The notes below the pieces were generated by a model that saw only the letters and a list, made by a program, of their open reading frames with translations, ran no database searches and was not told the origin of the DNA. A program made the translations under genes and the position numbers. Positions 6,635 through 8,720 of a DNA stretch of 8,720 bases are shown one piece after another. The first letter of the stretch is position 1; each line of letters begins with the position of its first letter. This DNA comes from Oscillospiraceae bacterium (GTDB lineage: Bacteria; Bacillota; Clostridia; Oscillospirales; Oscillospiraceae): assembly GCA_009776905.1 (NCBI GenBank), contig WRMX01000003.1, forward strand, positions 40,014 through 48,733. The letters run 5' to 3'.

Positions 6635-7267
6635 GTGATTTACATCAAAAAAGGGAAAGAGCCACAAAGCCTGATGCAATATCGCTTATCAACGCCAAAT
6701 GCTTCTTACGATGGTCTTGGCATTGCAATAATGGATGATATAAGGTCGGAGTTATTGAGAGAACAAGGCGCAATATGCGCATATTGCATGAGCCGAATAA
6801 AAAAAGATACAATCAACATCGAACACCATATCGCTCAAAGTCCAAAAGGCGAAGACAATTCCTCCGATATTGATTACAAGAACATGCTTGGCGTTTGTCC
6901 GGGAAATGAAGGAAACCCATATCGGATGCAAACATGTGACAGGCACAGGAGGAACAGACCGCTTACAGTAAACCCAACAATAAAGCCTATCGTTGATACC
7001 ATTCTGTATACATCGGACGGGTTTATAAAATCGACAAATTCCGTAATCAATAATGACCTAAACGATACGCTCAATCTAAACTTCAACATTTTAGTAAGCA
7101 ATCGAAAATCCGCCTTGGATACACTGAAAAAGGAACTCGTTAAACTCAAGCCAACAAACACATGGAAAACCCTTGCACAGCAATATATCAAAAAACTGGA
7201 CGAAGCCGAAGAGAAAGCGCCATATTGCGGTATTCTTCTTTGGTATTTGCGCTCAAAAGTAAAGTAA
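6635..7267 (+). CDS. ptuB: PtuB-like HNH endonuclease (TIGR02646-type, Septu/retron effector)
   Basis: A 210-residue nuclease partner of the upstream ATPase. It starts at GTG 6635, with GGAGG (6622-6626) 8 bases before it and inside the ptuA end; this spacing supports the GTG start and translational coupling. The HNH/zinc module is clear: CAYC (C48, C51), IEHH at 62-65 with the catalytic His region, Asn83, then C88, C101 and H104 as probable remaining metal or structural ligands. The downstream half (about 110-210) is helical and charged, ending in WYLRSKVK, as in the family called retron-system putative HNH endonuclease. Length suits PtuB. In Septu the pair cleaves DNA when activated by phage; the trigger is not visible from sequence. 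All key residues appear intact, so the gene looks functional. Confidence 0.87.
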   Translation: MIYIKKGKEPQSLMQYRLSTPNASYDGLGIAIMDDIRSELLREQGAICAYCMSRIKKDTINIEHHIAQSPKGEDNSSDIDYKNMLGVCPGNEGNPYRMQTCDRHRRNRPLTVNPTIKPIVDTILYTSDGFIKSTNSVINNDLNDTLNLNFNILVSNRKSALDTLKKELVKLKPTNTWKTLAQQYIKKLDEAEEKAPYCGILLWYLRSKVK

Positions 7268-7275
7268 CTCATTTC

Positions 7276-7288
7276 AAGGAGGATCCTT
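7276..7288 (+). promoter_or_regulatory. SD within a small hairpin before the PglX C-terminal ORF
   Basis: AAGGAGG (7276-7282) is 10 bases before ATG 7293, so the C-terminal piece has its own ribosome entry. AAGGA, loop GGA, TCCTT forms a perfect 5-pair stem that would partly cover the SD. Confidence 0.55.
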
Positions 7289-7292
7289 ATCG

Positions 7293-8210
7293 ATGGGTGT
7301 TTTAATAGCTGACAAATTTGCAGCATGGCAGCAGGAGTGCAACGAACGCTTCAACACACTTAAAGCCAATGAAGAAGAACTCAATCGCATCTTCATCGAC
7401 ATCTACGGCTTGCAGGAAGAACTCACGCCAGAGGTTGAGGACAAGGACGTTACCGTGCGACGCGCTGACATGGGGCGAGAGATACGTTCGCTCATCAGCT
7501 ATGCTGTTGGCTGTTTGTTCGGGCGTTATTCTCTTGATGTTGAAGGATTGGCTTATGCCGGCGGTGAGTGGGACGCTAGCAAATACAGTAACTTCATTCC
7601 TGATAGCGACAACATCATCCCGATTACCGATGAAGAGTATATGCCAGATGAGGATATCGTAAATCGTCTCACAGTATTTGTCCGTACTGTGTATGGCGCT
7701 GACACGTTGGAGGAGAACCTGCGCTTCATCGCCGATGCCCTCGGCGGTAAGGGTAGCACCGCTCGTGATGTCATCAGGGGTTATTTCCTGAAGGACTTCT
7801 ATAAGGATCATGTAAGGATTTATCAGAAACGACCTATTTACTGGCTTTTCGATAGCGGCAAGGCAGACGGATTCAAAGCACTTGTTTATCTGCATCGATA
7901 CAATCAGGACACAGTCGGTAAGCTGCGGATTGATTATTTGCACAAACTTCAACGAATATATGAAAGCGAAATCAATCGTATGCGCGAAACCATAGAAAAC
8001 TCCGGCAATGCTCGCGAAGTTAGCGCAGCAACTAAGCGGCTTGAGAAACTGACCAAGCAGTTGAAGGAAGCCAAAGAATACGATGAGAAAATCGCCCACC
8101 TCGCCCTCGCCCGGATTGAGCTTGACCTTGACGACGGCGTAAAGGTAAACTACGAGAAACTACAGACCGGCACAGACGGCAAGAAATACGAAGTGCTTGG
8201 GAGAATATAA
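7293..8210 (+). CDS. pglX: PglX, C-terminal piece (separately translated C-terminal domain)
   Basis: A 305-residue ORF that matches the end of ordinary PglX proteins. After MGVLIADKFAAWQQECNERF come blocks characteristic of the PglX C-terminal domain: the ANEEELNRIFIDIYGLQEEL block at about 24-43, then LTPEVEDKD, EIRSLISYAVGCLFGRYSLD and GLAYAGGEWD up to about 90. GKGSTARDVIRGYFLKDFY and RPIYWLFDSGKADGFKALVY follow, and a charged coiled-coil-like stretch at about 215-270. It has no methyltransferase motifs, so it cannot act alone as an enzyme. Together with the 823-residue piece it makes 1,128 residues, close to a full PglX. Sequence blocks are intact with no internal stop, which argues against long-standing decay and for selection on the split form or a recent split. 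The next gene starts 12 bases after its stop. Confidence 0.92.
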   Translation: MGVLIADKFAAWQQECNERFNTLKANEEELNRIFIDIYGLQEELTPEVEDKDVTVRRADMGREIRSLISYAVGCLFGRYSLDVEGLAYAGGEWDASKYSNFIPDSDNIIPITDEEYMPDEDIVNRLTVFVRTVYGADTLEENLRFIADALGGKGSTARDVIRGYFLKDFYKDHVRIYQKRPIYWLFDSGKADGFKALVYLHRYNQDTVGKLRIDYLHKLQRIYESEINRMRETIENSGNAREVSAATKRLEKLTKQLKEAKEYDEKIAHLALARIELDLDDGVKVNYEKLQTGTDGKKYEVLGRI

Positions 8211-8222
8211 AGGAGCGATTCC

Positions 8223-8585
8223 ATGCCAACAAATACAACTTCCAATCAACGGATTCTGGAATTATCGCAAAAGGTAGTTCAAGCAGCTAAAGATACCTTT
8301 GGAGAAAAGCTAGATAAAGTGATTCTATACGGCTCGTATGCTCGCGGCGACTATGATGAAGAATCCGATGTCGATTTTTTCATTTTGGCAGATGTGCCGC
8401 AGGAGGAAACATCCGTTTGGCGGAGCGTAATACGCGACCATATACCCTATATTGATTTGGAGTATGACCTACTTGTGTCGTTGCATATTACAGGAAAGGC
8501 TATTTTTGAACAGTGTGTAGGCTTTTTACCATTTTTCAAGAACGTGACGAGAGAGGGGGTATTACTTTATGATTACGAAAACTGA
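8223..8585 (+). CDS. mntA: MntA-like minimal nucleotidyltransferase (antitoxin of a HEPN-MNT pair)
   Basis: A 120-residue single-domain nucleotidyltransferase. The signature GSYARGDYDEESDVD is the exact GSX10DXD pattern: Gly37-Ser38 with Asp49 and Asp51 as metal ligands, and Asp82 in EYDLLV as the probable third acidic residue. In the studied HEPN-MNT pairs MntA neutralises the HEPN RNase by attaching AMP units to it. The SD AAAGGAG (8209-8215) sits 7 bases before ATG 8223. The last 17 bases overlap the following HEPN gene, a typical coupled toxin-antitoxin arrangement. Such pairs are frequently carried as passengers in defence islands, including BREX loci; whether it serves BREX or is independent is inference. 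Confidence 0.9.
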   Translation: MPTNTTSNQRILELSQKVVQAAKDTFGEKLDKVILYGSYARGDYDEESDVDFFILADVPQEETSVWRSVIRDHIPYIDLEYDLLVSLHITGKAIFEQCVGFLPFFKNVTREGVLLYDYEN

Positions 8586-8720
8586 CCTAATGCGTTACAG
8601 ACTTGAGCAAGCTCGCGAGTGCTTGCATACCGCTGAAGCTACTGTGGACGTTTCAATGAAAAATGCTGCAAATCGTTCATATTATTGCATATTTCACGCT
8701 ATGCGGGCTGTGCTTGCGTT
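8569..8720 (+). CDS. HEPN-domain protein, N-terminal part (probable toxin, truncated by window end)
   Basis: The frame starts at ATG 8569, overlapping mntA by 17 bases, with AGAGGGGG (8552-8559) 9 bases upstream as SD. Only 50 residues are in the window. They show two helices and the block NRSYYCIFHAMRAVLA, a hallmark of HEPN domains. The RNase motif (R-X4-6-H) usually lies further on and is not visible, so toxin activity cannot be confirmed. Pairing with the MNT gene makes a HEPN-MNT toxin-antitoxin unit the best reading. Confidence 0.8.
   Translation, partial: MITKTDLMRYRLEQARECLHTAEATVDVSMKNAANRSYYCIFHAMRAVLA

Larger units (their letters stand above)
2655..7270 (+). other. Helicase-PtuA-PtuB module embedded within pglX
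   Basis: Everything between the stop of the pglX N-terminal piece and the SD of the pglX C-terminal piece is foreign to PglX. The module is about 4.6 kb, has three intact genes on the operon strand, and contains no transposase, recombinase or recognised transposon ends. The edges fall within a few codons of the point where PglX passes from the target-recognition region to its C-terminal domain. The edge coordinates are approximate because no uninterrupted allele is available for comparison. Confidence 0.8.

Noticed and set aside
5345..7267. Complete retron (reverse transcriptase plus ncRNA with PtuAB effectors)
   Set aside because: No reverse transcriptase frame or YADD-type motif is present anywhere in the window, so a stand-alone Septu-like pair is the better call.
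2629..7277. Phase-variable excision of the insert by recombination between the two ATTTCAA copies
   Set aside because: The copies are 4,642 bases apart, which is not a multiple of three, and both PglX pieces are in the same absolute frame, so excision would give a stop a few codons later instead of restoring PglX. No recombinase gene is present in the window.
7302..8099. A 265-codon open frame on the minus strand opposite the PglX C-terminal piece
   Set aside because: It lies antisense to a strongly conserved PglX domain, its translation resembles no known family, and long antisense frames are common opposite GC-richer codons.

Overview
The window is a slice of a type 1 BREX phage-defence operon, all on the + strand, that carries a second defence system. 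It opens in the last 54 codons of brxC. A gene for the N-terminal two thirds of the BREX adenine-specific DNA methyltransferase PglX follows. The C-terminal third of PglX appears only about 4.6 kb later, as a separate ORF with its own Shine-Dalgarno (SD) sequence. Three complete genes lie between the two PglX pieces: a superfamily 1 HelD/UvrD-like helicase, then an ABC-type ATPase and an HNH nuclease that together look like the PtuA-PtuB pair of Septu (also the effector pair of Ec78-type retrons; no reverse transcriptase is visible here). Downstream of the PglX C-terminal piece is an MNT nucleotidyltransferase, overlapped by the start of a HEPN-domain gene that runs off the window: a HEPN-MNT toxin-antitoxin pair.

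Layout: brxC 3' end (1-165); pglX N-terminal piece (183-2654); a 276-base stretch with only doubtful short ORFs (2655-2930); helicase (2931-5153); a 191-base gap with a possible 40-residue leader ORF (5154-5344); ptuA-like (5345-6631); ptuB-like (6635-7267); pglX C-terminal piece (7293-8210); mntA-like (8223-8585); HEPN gene start (8569-8720, partial). No tRNA, rRNA, CRISPR array, transposase or integrase was recognised.

The organism is probably a Bacillota/Clostridia-type bacterium, judged from strong AGGAGG-like SD sites before almost every gene and a moderate, AT-leaning composition; the species cannot be named. Base composition is mosaic. In 60-base blocks counted by hand, G+C is 34/60 in the pglX methyltransferase core (1141-1200), 18/60 in the late target-recognition region (2401-2460), 17/60 in the helicase (4681-4740), 33/60 in ptuA (5701-5760), 23/60 in ptuB (7081-7140) and 35/60 in the pglX C-terminal piece (7441-7500). 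This fits serial acquisition by exchange.

Functionally, BrxC and PglX belong to the BREX machine (methylation of self DNA and exclusion of phage DNA), PtuA/PtuB would be an ATPase-gated nuclease, and HEPN-MNT would be a toxin-antitoxin guard. The most unusual point is where the helicase-Septu module sits: not between BREX genes, which is common for accessory genes, but inside pglX, at the boundary between the target-recognition region and the conserved C-terminal domain. PglX is therefore either broken or made as two subunits.
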